Notes under the pieces: generated by a model
The model's input: the letters and a program-made list of their open reading frames with translations, nothing else
The model's database searches: none
What the model was told of the DNA's origin: nothing
Source: an uncultured Collinsella sp.
Lineage (GTDB): Bacteria > Actinomycetota > Coriobacteriia > Coriobacteriales > Coriobacteriaceae
Length of the DNA stretch: 64,000 bases
Assembly (NCBI GenBank): GCA_900544135.1
Contig: UQTU01000006.1
Coordinates: forward strand, 45,303 to 109,302
Direction: 5' to 3'
In this document: piece by piece, positions 16,675-24,923 of the stretch
Numbering within the stretch: the first letter of the stretch is position 1
How the letters are laid out: each line of letters begins with the position of its first letter
Program-made: the position numbers and the translations under genes

Positions 16675-17760
16675 TTATTCCTCTTTGGCAAGATCGAACG
16701 TCACCGTGATGCGATCACGCGAAACGCGAATCTTAGGGTCGCCGCACAGATTGAGGTAATACCGGGCAGCGAGATCGTTAAAGTCACGCTCGACCGCACG
16801 CGAAAATTGCGCCATATCATCCTTGGCGATACGAAGACCTCGACGGTCCTTGGCAAGATCGACGGGTGCCGGCGCATGCGAGGTAGAATCGCGCTCGCGC
16901 AGCAGGCGCGCGGTCACGCCGCGAACGGGCTTAATCTGACCCGACAGAATACGGTGGGCAGTGCGCTCGGACATCTCGAGACCCAGCCCAGAGCAGATCC
17001 GGATAAAGTCCTCGGCATCCGAGGCAAGGCCCAAACGATCGATAACCGGAAGCTCGCACTCGTCGTCGATAAAGAGCAGGCGTGACGTATCAAGACGACT
17101 CGAAGCCTGAGCGTACAGGGTCGCAGCGATCTCGGACGGGGAGCCCAGATACACATCGCAGCAACGCAGCTCCTCAAGGGCAAACTCGCAGGCTGCGCGA
17201 ATGATGTTGTGGGGGCCGCGAGCACATACATAGCGGCCGTCTTCGTCTTTAACCGCTTGAGGCCAGCTCGACTGGTCGGCGCGCTCACCCAAGCGATCGG
17301 TAGCAACGCACACCTTAAATGCGGAACCCAAATCGACGCCCGATGTAACAACGCGTGCCTCATCCGTGTTCTGCTTGATAGAGAACAGCGCCATACCACG
17401 ACCGTGAACACCCCAACGGTCCATTTTCATGCTCTCGAGCTTGGAGGTGACACGGGCATCGAAGATACGCTCCTGCATGTCCTGCGGCACGCCCGAACCG
17501 TTATCCAGGAAGAGGAGGGTGCGAACACCCTCCTCCTTGGTCGTGGCAAGATAGACCTTATCGGCTCCGGCATCACGAGCATTACGCAGCATCTCGATGA
17601 CAATGTCCTCTACATGCTGAATGTCATGCTTGGCCTGACGGCGCTCGGCCTCCGAAACGCGGAGGCGGACATACCCCTCGCCAAGGTTTTCCTCGACGCG
17701 AAGGTTGCCCTCCCCCGACATCGACGCGATAAATGAGATGAGCTCGTTCGCGTCGTTCAT
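16675..17760 (-). CDS. GHKL ATPase-domain protein of unknown function
   Basis: 361 aa. The N-terminal third is a Bergerat ATP-binding fold: N-box IVIEMLRNARDAGADKVYL, G1 FLDNGSGVP, G2 WGVHGRGMALF. There is no histidine-kinase phosphoacceptor, receiver, MutL or Hsp90 C-terminal sequence that I recognise. The rest (about 170-361) is not familiar. The ATG lies 1 nt after the rny stop (TAA C ATG), so it is coupled to RNase Y; a GTG at 17784 is an alternative start. Position between rny and spoVS suggests a role with RNase Y or in envelope-associated control, but that is a guess. Confidence 0.8.
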   Translation of the reverse strand: MNDANELISFIASMSGEGNLRVEENLGEGYVRLRVSEAERRQAKHDIQHVEDIVIEMLRNARDAGADKVYLATTKEEGVRTLLFLDNGSGVPQDMQERIFDARVTSKLESMKMDRWGVHGRGMALFSIKQNTDEARVVTSGVDLGSAFKVCVATDRLGERADQSSWPQAVKDEDGRYVCARGPHNIIRAACEFALEELRCCDVYLGSPSEIAATLYAQASSRLDTSRLLFIDDECELPVIDRLGLASDAEDFIRICSGLGLEMSERTAHRILSGQIKPVRGVTARLLRERDSTSHAPAPVDLAKDRRGLRIAKDDMAQFSRAVERDFNDLAARYYLNLCGDPKIRVSRDRITVTFDLAKEE

Positions 17761-17761
17761 G

Positions 17762-19318
17762 TTATTTAGCGATATCGACGGCACGGCTCTCGCGAATCAC
17801 GACAACGCGCACCTGACCGGGATACTCCATCTCTTCCTCGATCTGATGAGCGATATCGTGCGCAAGCACCGTGGACTGGGCATCGGAGATCTTGTCCGGC
17901 TGGACCATGACATGAACCTCGCGACCGGCCTGCATGGCATAGGTACGCTCGACGCCGTCATGTGAATTGGCAATCTCCTCCAGCTTCTCAAGGCGCTTGA
18001 TGTAGTTCTCGGCAGACTCTCGGCGAGCGCCGGGACGAGAGGCGGAAACGGCATCGGCAGCCTGGACCAGGACGTCGAGCACCGTGTTGGGGTCGACATC
18101 GGCATGATGGGCCTCGATCGCGTGGACGATAACGGGCTTCTCGCCATATCGGCGGGCAAGCTCGGCGCCAATGACAGCATGCGGGCCCTCAACGTCGTGG
18201 TCGATGGCCTTGCCCAGGTCGTGCAGAAGACCGGCGCGCTTGGCGGTCACAACATCCAGACCAAGCTCGGAGGCCATCACGCCGCACAGGTCGGAAACCT
18301 CAAGCGAGTGCTGCAGCACGTTCTGACCAAACGAGGTGCGGTAGCGCAGAGCGCCCAGGGTCTTGACAATCTCGGGATGCAGGTCGTGGATACCGGTATC
18401 GAAGGCGGCCTGCTCGCCGGCCTCGCGCACGCGCTGCTGAACCAAGTCTGCGGCCTTGTGATACATCTCCTCGATGCGGGCGGGGTGAATACGGCCGTCG
18501 GCAATGAGGTTCTCAAGTGCAACGCGGGCAGTCTCACGGCGGACTGGGTCGAAGCTCGAAAGCACGACGGTCTCGGGGGTGTCGTCAATCACGAGGTTGA
18601 CACCGGACACCTGCTCAAAGGTGCGGATGTTGCGACCCTCGCGACCGATGATGCGGCCCTTAAGGTCATCGGAGGGAATATGCACGGAAGTGACGGTAAC
18701 CTCGGCGGTATGGTCGGCGGCGCAACGCTGAATCGCCAGAGAGAGAATCTCCTGGGCGGTCTTGTGGCACTCGGCGCGGACCTGCTGCTCGGACTCACGG
18801 ATGATGGTGGCCGCCTCGTGGGTAACCTCGCCGCGGACCTTGTCGAGCAGCTCCTTGTGAGCGTCCTCGCGCGTAAGGTCGGCAATACGCTCAAGCTCGG
18901 AAGTCTGCTTGGCGCAGAGCTCCTCAAGCTCGCGAGAGCGCTTCTCGACCTGGCCAGCCTGGCTGGACAGCTGGTGCTCGCGCTTATCGAGCGCATCGTT
19001 GCGACGATCGAGCGATTCCTCGCGCTGCATCACACGATTTTCGAGCGTGCGAATCTCGCTCTTACGCTGCTTGTCCTCGGCCTCGGCGGCCTGCTTGTTC
19101 TTGATGATCTCTTCCTTAGCCTCGAGCAGAGCCTCTTTTTTGAGGGTCTCGGCCTGACGCTTTGCATCACCGATCAGGGACTCTGCCTGCGCGTGTGCCG
19201 ACTGAATCTTTTCGTCGGCCTCGTGAAGACTACCCTGCTTGGCGGTGCGCATGTAGGCAATGGCGGCGATGGCACCCAAAACGAGGCCAACGAGCGCTGC
19301 AATGATAGGCATGCTCAC
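17762..19318 (-). CDS. rny: Ribonuclease Y
   Basis: 518 aa, normal length. One N-terminal TM helix (IIAALVGLVLGAIAAIAYM), a long Glu/Lys coiled coil (about 30-200), a KH domain (KGRIIGREGRNIRTFE) and an HD domain (HDLGKAIDHD). It is a membrane-bound endonuclease that starts mRNA decay. With pnp and rnj elsewhere in the window, the RNA-decay machinery of this organism looks Firmicutes-like (RNase Y plus RNase J) rather than RNase E-based. Confidence 0.96.
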   Translation of the reverse strand: MSMPIIAALVGLVLGAIAAIAYMRTAKQGSLHEADEKIQSAHAQAESLIGDAKRQAETLKKEALLEAKEEIIKNKQAAEAEDKQRKSEIRTLENRVMQREESLDRRNDALDKREHQLSSQAGQVEKRSRELEELCAKQTSELERIADLTREDAHKELLDKVRGEVTHEAATIIRESEQQVRAECHKTAQEILSLAIQRCAADHTAEVTVTSVHIPSDDLKGRIIGREGRNIRTFEQVSGVNLVIDDTPETVVLSSFDPVRRETARVALENLIADGRIHPARIEEMYHKAADLVQQRVREAGEQAAFDTGIHDLHPEIVKTLGALRYRTSFGQNVLQHSLEVSDLCGVMASELGLDVVTAKRAGLLHDLGKAIDHDVEGPHAVIGAELARRYGEKPVIVHAIEAHHADVDPNTVLDVLVQAADAVSASRPGARRESAENYIKRLEKLEEIANSHDGVERTYAMQAGREVHVMVQPDKISDAQSTVLAHDIAHQIEEEMEYPGQVRVVVIRESRAVDIAK

Positions 19319-19569
19319 TCCTTTTTATGGATTCGTTACACAGCAAAGCGAACCGTCCTTACGAACGGCTCGCGACATTTGAGTAATATGGGCACAGCTT
19401 ATGCGGGTCGGATACAGATAAACATATAAACAAACTCATCACAGATGAGCACATATCACAAAGCAAATGACGGTAATTATCCTACGTTGAACCGCAACAA
19501 CTGTCAAATAAACGCACCCGGCACGGCGCCAATCGAGCGGTGAACGGCAGGGGCGTAACAGGTGCACGC

Positions 19570-20262
19570 TTACACGGCACACTCCTCGCTTAAAGCATCG
19601 AGACGTGCCTTAACGGCATCGGCGGCGATGTGATACGAAAAACCCTTACCCATCAAGAATCTGACGAGCTTTTCGAATGCACGGACCTCGGGGACGCGAC
19701 GTTTAGCGAGCAAGGCCGAAGCGCGGGCCAAGTCGTCATCCACGGCAAAATATGCCTCGGGATACCCGGGGATATCGTCAAGCACGACATGACGACGCTT
19801 GAGCTCAACCTCGATCTTGCGCTGTCCCCAGCCGCGACGTTTGCGCTCTTCGATAAAGTACGAGCAAAAACGGTTCTCGTCCAAAAACCGATACTCGGTC
19901 GCTCGAGCAACCGCAAAATCGATCGCGGGCTGTCGAAAGCCATAGCGAGCCAACTTATCCCGTACCTCGCCCGTGGCATGATCGCGACGCGAAAGCATCT
20001 CGGTCACCATGGTGAGTGCACATTTGCGTTCGATAAGCTGCACCGCCTCGCGAAAGTCATCCCAATCACAGGGAAGATCGGGGCGGTTCTTAACGTACAG
20101 GCGCGCCACGCGCACGGGAATCCAAATGGAACGTTCGAAACCGCCCTCAAGATCGCAATCGATATGCGCGCAGGGCTTTTTAGACGCATAACCGCTCGAG
20201 AACGAGGAGGCCACCTTCTTATCGGGAAAGACGACCGTAGCCTCGGTCACCGTATACGACAT
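19570..20262 (-). CDS. recX: Regulatory protein RecX
   Basis: 230 aa. The C-terminal half has the RecX triple-helix repeats (ALTMVTEMLSRRDHATGEVRDKL is landmarked by LSRRDHATGEV; then FLDENRFCSYFIEERKR and GWGQRKIEVELKR). RecX caps and disassembles RecA filaments. The N-terminal 70 residues are a variable extension. It starts 11 nt after the recA stop, in the same SOS-controlled operon. Confidence 0.9.
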   Translation of the reverse strand: MSYTVTEATVVFPDKKVASSFSSGYASKKPCAHIDCDLEGGFERSIWIPVRVARLYVKNRPDLPCDWDDFREAVQLIERKCALTMVTEMLSRRDHATGEVRDKLARYGFRQPAIDFAVARATEYRFLDENRFCSYFIEERKRRGWGQRKIEVELKRRHVVLDDIPGYPEAYFAVDDDLARASALLAKRRVPEVRAFEKLVRFLMGKGFSYHIAADAVKARLDALSEECAV

Positions 20263-20273
20263 GTCGGCATCCG

Positions 20274-21422
20274 CTACTCGTCGTCATCGTCGAGCATCGC
20301 GGAGCCATCGATGGCGTACAGCTCATCAAACTCCTCGGGGGCGGGCTGATCGGTCAACTCAACCTCGGAGGGGGCATCATCGTCATACTCAAGACCGCAG
20401 GCAAGGCGAACCTTGTGCTCGATCTCGTCAGCGCAATCGGGATGTTCGCGCAGGAACGTCTTGGCGGCCTCGCGACCGTTGCCGAGCTTATCCTCGCCAT
20501 AGGCAAACCAGGACCCCATCTTTTTGCAGATGCCGCACTCGACGGCCATATCCAGAATCGAGCCCTCTTTGGAGATGCCGGTGCCGTACATGATGTCAAA
20601 CTCGGCCGAACGGAACGGAGCCGCCACCTTGTTCTTAACGACCTTGGCACGAACGCGATTGCCGATAACCTCGTCCTTGAGCTTGATGGTATCGATTTTG
20701 CGAATATCGATTCGCACGGAAGAGAAGAACTTGAGCGCACGGCCGCCCGTGGTGGTCTCGGGGTTACCGAACATGACGCCGATCTTCTCGCGCAACTGGT
20801 TAATGAAGATGCAGGTCGTGTTGGACTTGGAAAGCGAGCCGGCGAGCTTGCGGAGTGCCTGGCTCATCAAACGAGCCTGAAGGCCCACGGTCGTGTCACC
20901 GATCTCGCCCTCAATCTCGGCACGCGGAGTCAAGGCGGCAACAGAGTCGACGACGATGGCGTCGATGGCACCGGAGCGCACAAGCATATCGACGATCTCG
21001 AGCGCCTGCTCGCCCGTATCGGGCTGGGAAATGAGGACCTCGTCGATATCGACACCGATGCGCGCGGCATAGGTGGGATCAAGCGCATGCTCGGCATCGA
21101 TAAATGCCACGACGCCGCCCATGGCCTGCGCCTCTGCAAGGATCTCGAGCGAAAGCGTCGTCTTACCGGAAGACTCGGGGCCATAAATCTCGACGATACG
21201 GCCGCGCGGCACGCCGCCGATACCCAAGGCGGCATCGAGCGCCAGAGAGCCCGTCGGAATAGCCTCGACCTCGAGCTCGGGACCGCCGTCGCCATACCTC
21301 ATGATAGAGCCCTGGCCGAACTTCTTCTCGATCTCGGCCTTGGTGGTGGCGATCATCTCATCGCGCTCTTTACCCGTCGTGCGTGCATGAACGGTACGTA
21401 CGGGACCTGAATTCTTGGCCAT
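20274..21422 (-). CDS. recA: Recombinase RecA
   Basis: 382 aa. Walker A GPESSGKTT, Walker B VVDSVAAL, MAW-type sequence LPSKS-like loop replaced by LAGSLSKSNTTCIFINQLREKIG (landmark INQLREKIGVMFG, loop L2). RecA promotes strand exchange and LexA cleavage. ATG 21422 is chosen because AGGAGGG is 7 nt upstream. The C-terminal tail is acidic (AMLDDDDE), as in other RecA. Promoter and SOS box are immediately upstream; recX follows. Confidence 0.97.
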   Translation of the reverse strand: MAKNSGPVRTVHARTTGKERDEMIATTKAEIEKKFGQGSIMRYGDGGPELEVEAIPTGSLALDAALGIGGVPRGRIVEIYGPESSGKTTLSLEILAEAQAMGGVVAFIDAEHALDPTYAARIGVDIDEVLISQPDTGEQALEIVDMLVRSGAIDAIVVDSVAALTPRAEIEGEIGDTTVGLQARLMSQALRKLAGSLSKSNTTCIFINQLREKIGVMFGNPETTTGGRALKFFSSVRIDIRKIDTIKLKDEVIGNRVRAKVVKNKVAAPFRSAEFDIMYGTGISKEGSILDMAVECGICKKMGSWFAYGEDKLGNGREAAKTFLREHPDCADEIEHKVRLACGLEYDDDAPSEVELTDQPAPEEFDELYAIDGSAMLDDDDE

Positions 21423-21452
21423 GAATAGCCCTCCTCTTAACAACCTGAAACG

Positions 21453-21481
21453 ATAATAAACGAACGGCTGTTCGTGGTCAA
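21453..21481 (-). promoter_or_regulatory. recA promoter
   Basis: Minus strand TTGACC (21476-21481), 17-bp spacer, TATTAT (21453-21458). The LexA box lies inside the spacer, so LexA should exclude polymerase. Confidence 0.85.
21461..21474. promoter_or_regulatory. LexA (SOS) box at recA
   Basis: CGAACGGCTGTTCG, 12 of 14 positions of CGAACRNRYGTTYC, positioned between the -35 and -10 of recA. Confidence 0.88.
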
Positions 21482-21650
21482 CCGTTCAGATTCATCATAT
21501 GCACCCGTACATTCCAAAACCCGACCAAACGCCGACCAATCACCGACCAAACGCTTGACCATGCCAATCACAAATACGACCACTCGAACAAATTTAGGCC
21601 ATATACCAGCTAAAACGGCAAAATCGTCAAAGGTCCCTATCTCCACAATT

Positions 21651-21670
21651 AAGGGGCCCTAAGGCCCCTT
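21651..21670 (-). terminator. Hairpin between cinA and recA
   Basis: AAGGGGCC / GGCCCCTT with a 4-nt loop; the tail (AATTGTGG on the minus strand) is weak, so termination may be partial and allow cinA to recA readthrough. Confidence 0.6.
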
Positions 21671-21679
21671 AAACCACGT

Positions 21680-22210
21680 CTATTCCATAGAATTGAGCAC
21701 GCGGACAATGCGCTCCAAAGCCTCCGTGACCGCATGGGCCCGAACGCGCGACCGATCGCCCTCGTAATGACAGCGCGCAGACTCGACAACCGGCACTCCC
21801 CCATCGGCCGGGCGATACGCCCACCCAATATAGAACGTACCGGCGGGGTCTTGCTCGGTGCCACCACCGGGCCCAGCGTAGCCCGTTGCGCTCACGGCTA
21901 TATCGCTCTGATAGAGGTCAAGCGAGCCCGCGACCATCTCACGCGCCGTCTGGTGCGACACGGCGCTAAACCGATCGAGCGTTTCCTGCTCGACGCCAAG
22001 CACGCGATGTTTGATCTCATCGCAGTAGGTCACCGCACCGCCACGAAGCACCGCCGAGGCACCCGGGATATCGGCAATCGTCGAGGCGATCATGCCCGCC
22101 GTCAGCGACTCCGCCGTCGACACCGTCACACCACGGGCGCTCGCACGCTCGACGATATCGCGCGCCAGCTCCTCGTTATGTGCGGAAATCTGCTCAAAAG
22201 AGTCCGTCAT
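21680..22210 (-). CDS. CinA C-terminal domain protein (nicotinamide-nucleotide amidase)
   Basis: 176 aa, a stand-alone CinA C-terminal domain: TVSTAESLTAGMIAS and SATGYAGPGGG are the family motifs. It deamidates NMN to NaMN (PncC activity). The COG1058 N-terminal half of full CinA is absent. Placement before recA recalls the cinA-recA competence operon of streptococci. The start is uncertain: ATG 22210 or GTG 22216; neither has a clear ribosome-binding site. Confidence 0.88.
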   Translation of the reverse strand: MTDSFEQISAHNEELARDIVERASARGVTVSTAESLTAGMIASTIADIPGASAVLRGGAVTYCDEIKHRVLGVEQETLDRFSAVSHQTAREMVAGSLDLYQSDIAVSATGYAGPGGGTEQDPAGTFYIGWAYRPADGGVPVVESARCHYEGDRSRVRAHAVTEALERIVRVLNSME

Positions 22211-22222
22211 ACCCACCAGGAC

Positions 22223-22861
22223 CTAGACCGAAAAGACGATCTTGCGACAGTTCCAGAAGTACTGGGCGCCCGAGATAACGGTCAGGACAACGGCAACAGC
22301 GTACAGGAAGCGTGAGACGCCATAGACACCGAGCAACAGCTCCGCAGGCCCCAACTGGAGGCCGGTCATAGCAAAGACGCACAGGTAACCGCAGATGGAG
22401 ACCATCGTCGTCGCCGTCTTGTACTTGCCGAGCTTATCGGCGGCAACAACCACGCCGGCCGCACTCGCGACCATGCGAAGAGCGCTCACCAGCAGCTCGC
22501 GGAACAGGATAATGAACACGGACCACACGGTCACCGCGCCAAAATCCAAGAACAGCAGCAGGGCCGAGAACACCAGCAGCTTGTCGGCGATGGGGTCTAA
22601 GAACTTGCCGAAATCGGTGATCTCGTTACGCGAGCGCGCCAGATAGCCGTCGACCTTATCGGTGCACGACAGAATCACATACAGAATGAAGGCAGCGGCG
22701 GCGAGCGGGCCGTCGAAGGTGCTCCAGTCCGTACCGGCAACGCTCGCGTGAGACAGGGCCGAGACGATCATAAACACCGGGATAAAGACGATGCGAACGC
22801 ACGTCACGATGTTGGCGGGCGTCCAAACACTCGTCAGTTCCTTATTACTCTCGTTTGCCAC
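22223..22861 (-). CDS. pgsA: CDP-diacylglycerol-glycerol-3-phosphate 3-phosphatidyltransferase
   Basis: 212 aa membrane enzyme that makes phosphatidylglycerol phosphate, the anionic phospholipid precursor. The full CDP-OH-P motif is present (DGYLAR...GKFLDPIADK). TPANIVTCVRIVFIP at the N-terminus is typical PgsA. Start is GTG 22861, AGGAGAG upstream. It sits between rimO and cinA, a common order in Gram-positives (rimO-pgsA-cinA-recA). Confidence 0.92.
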   Translation of the reverse strand: MANESNKELTSVWTPANIVTCVRIVFIPVFMIVSALSHASVAGTDWSTFDGPLAAAAFILYVILSCTDKVDGYLARSRNEITDFGKFLDPIADKLLVFSALLLFLDFGAVTVWSVFIILFRELLVSALRMVASAAGVVVAADKLGKYKTATTMVSICGYLCVFAMTGLQLGPAELLLGVYGVSRFLYAVAVVLTVISGAQYFWNCRKIVFSV

Positions 22862-22870
22862 GACGCTCTC

Positions 22871-24220
22871 CTACTCCACAACATGACCGATAAGCTCATA
22901 GCAGAAGCTATCGGTAAACTCGACGGTCAGAATATCGCCCACGGACGCCTCGCTGGCGTCCAGATGCACCGCGCCATCGGAATCGGGCGCCTGGAACCAG
23001 GCGTGACCGATCAGCTCGGCGCCGTCCTCAGTCTCTTCGATGCCATCGACGATCACCTGGGCGCGCTCGCCCACATGGGCCGCCGTGGCGGCAAAACCGA
23101 GCGACTCGGCCAGATCCATGGCCTCCTGGGCACGCTCGAGCTTGACCTCCTCATCGACCTGGCCCTCCATCTTGGCGGCCAGACTGCCCTCCTCACGCGA
23201 GTAGGCGAAAACGCTCGTGTAGTCAAAGCCGACGGTGTCCATAAAGTCGATAAGATCGCGAAACTCGTCGTCGGTCTCGGTCGGGAAGCCAACCATGGCC
23301 GTGGAGCGAATCACAATACCGGGGATGCGCTCGCGAAGGTCGCGGAACAGATCCTCGAGCTCCTGGCGCGAACCGGAGCGACGCATGGCCTTGAGGATGC
23401 GCGCATCGCAGTGCTGTACGGGGATATCGATATAGGGCAGCACCTCGGGCGTATCGCGAATCGTCTCGATAAGCTCGTCGGTCATGCCCTCGGGCTGCAG
23501 ATAGAGCACGCGGACCCAGACGTTATGCGGGCGCACAGCCTCGGCGACGGCACGCAGCAGCTGCGCCAGATTGCGCGGCGAGCCCTCGGCGAAGTCCTCG
23601 TCGGCAAAGTCGGTGCCCCAAATGCCCGTGTCCTGGCCGATCAGCACGATCTCGCGCACACCGCCGGCAACCAGGTCGCGCACCTCGGAGATAATGCTCT
23701 CAGCATTGCGCGAATGATAGCGACCGCGAATGTAGGGGATCATGCAGAAGCTGCAAAAACGATTGCAGCCATCGGAAATCTTGACGTAGGCAACGGCACC
23801 CTCGACAGTACGCTTGACCTGCGGGATATAGGCCGCGATCTCGCGCTCCACGCCAAGAACGTTGTCGATGACAGATACGATACCGTCTTCCTCATCGGCC
23901 TTCACAAAGGCAGCGACCTCGGGAAGCTCGTCGGGCAGGTCATCGCCGTAACGAGACGGCACGCAACCGCACATGACGATGGGGCAGGCGCGAACGCCGT
24001 CCTGCACCTCGTTAGCGAGCTCGAGCGTGGTCTCGATGCTCTCGGACGTTGCGGAGGCGAGGAACGAGCACGTGTTGACGATGGCGATATCGGCATCCTG
24101 CGGATCGAATGCTTCCTCGTAGCCCGCAGCGGACAGCAGCGAACGCATGCGGTCGGTATCGACCTCGTTCTTGGCGCAGCCAAGCGTGATATAGAGTACA
24201 GAACCCAACGGAGTATCCAT
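22871..24220 (-). CDS. rimO: Ribosomal protein S12 methylthiotransferase
   Basis: 449 aa. MTTase N-domain (ITLGCAKNEVDTDRM), radical-SAM cluster SDGCNRFCSFCMIPYIRG and a C-terminal TRAM domain. RimO adds a methylthio group to a conserved Asp of ribosomal protein S12. TLGCAKN distinguishes it from MiaB (TFGCQMN). First of the rimO-pgsA-cinA run, 9 nt before pgsA. Confidence 0.95.
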   Translation of the reverse strand: MDTPLGSVLYITLGCAKNEVDTDRMRSLLSAAGYEEAFDPQDADIAIVNTCSFLASATSESIETTLELANEVQDGVRACPIVMCGCVPSRYGDDLPDELPEVAAFVKADEEDGIVSVIDNVLGVEREIAAYIPQVKRTVEGAVAYVKISDGCNRFCSFCMIPYIRGRYHSRNAESIISEVRDLVAGGVREIVLIGQDTGIWGTDFADEDFAEGSPRNLAQLLRAVAEAVRPHNVWVRVLYLQPEGMTDELIETIRDTPEVLPYIDIPVQHCDARILKAMRRSGSRQELEDLFRDLRERIPGIVIRSTAMVGFPTETDDEFRDLIDFMDTVGFDYTSVFAYSREEGSLAAKMEGQVDEEVKLERAQEAMDLAESLGFAATAAHVGERAQVIVDGIEETEDGAELIGHAWFQAPDSDGAVHLDASEASVGDILTVEFTDSFCYELIGHVVE

Positions 24221-24246
24221 GTTGGAGAGCGGTCCTTTCGAAAGAA

Positions 24247-24744
24247 TTAGCGGTAATTTGTAAACTGCAGCGGCTGACCGTAGTCCTTGTCGCGCAGGAA
24301 CTGGATCACCGTCTGAAGCGCGTCCTTAGAGGCCGAGGTAACGCGCAGCTTATCGGCCTCGATGGTCACCTTGACCTTGAGCTTTTGATCCTTGATGTCC
24401 TTATTGATCTTCTTGGCGGTCGCTTGGTCGATGCCTTCGACGATATGGCCGAGCACGCGCACGGTACCGCCCGAAGCCGCCTGCGGCGCGTCCCAGGAGA
24501 CAGCCTTGAGGTCGATGCCGCGTTTGATGAGCTTAGAGCTCAGCACGTCGATGATCTGCTTGGAGACGAAATCGGCCGGGGCATTGATTGTAAAGAGCTT
24601 GTCGCCCTTCGAAAGCTCGATGGTGGCGCCGGAGTCCTTGAGGTCATAGCGCTGAGAGATCTCGCGGGTGGTCTGCTGGAAGGCGTTATCGACCTCCTGC
24701 ATATTGACCTCGGACACAACGTCGAAGCTGGAATCTTTAGCCAT
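24247..24744 (-). CDS. YajQ family nucleotide-binding protein
   Basis: 165 aa, matching the YajQ length. DSSFDVVSEVNMQEVDNAF, ISQRYDLKDSGATIEL and DKDYGQPLQFTNYR are family signatures. YajQ proteins have two ferredoxin-like folds; some bind cyclic di-GMP or GTP. Whether c-di-GMP is used here is unknown. TTCCTTTCG-type upstream DNA gives an AAAGGAAG ribosome-binding site. It sits downstream of the rodZ-like gene. Confidence 0.92.
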   Translation of the reverse strand: MAKDSSFDVVSEVNMQEVDNAFQQTTREISQRYDLKDSGATIELSKGDKLFTINAPADFVSKQIIDVLSSKLIKRGIDLKAVSWDAPQAASGGTVRVLGHIVEGIDQATAKKINKDIKDQKLKVKVTIEADKLRVTSASKDALQTVIQFLRDKDYGQPLQFTNYR

Positions 24745-24770
24745 GGTTCTTCCTTTCGGTACGGGGAGCC

Positions 24771-24923
24771 TTAGTAGCTGTCGTACGAATAGTCATCTGA
24801 ATCGTTTGCAGTCTGGCCGTCGGATGCCGTGTCGGTACCGTCGGTAGACTGAGGGTCGGTGCCGTCGGTAGACTGGGCGTCGGTGCCGTCGGCAGCATCG
24901 GTGCCGTCGGTACTCTCGCCATC
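24771..24923 (-). pseudogene. Orphaned in-frame 3' extension of rodZ after an amber codon
   Basis: After the TAG at 24924-24926 the rodZ frame stays open for 50 more codons and ends with TAA at 24771-24773. The translation is a Ser/Thr/Asp/Gly-rich repeat tail: TDGTDAADGTDAQ, STDGTDPQSTDGTD, ending in SDDYSYDSY. No ribosome-binding site or start makes it a separate gene. Best read as a C-terminal tail cut off by a single-base change, or as an amber-readthrough extension. Confidence 0.65.

Noticed and set aside
18104..19429. 441-codon plus-strand frame opposite rny
   Set aside because: Shadow of the RNase Y coiled coil; low-complexity Leu-rich translation.
24737..24922. Independent 61-codon gene after rodZ
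   Set aside because: It is a Pro/Thr repeat in another frame; the rodZ-frame translation of the same DNA is the coherent one.
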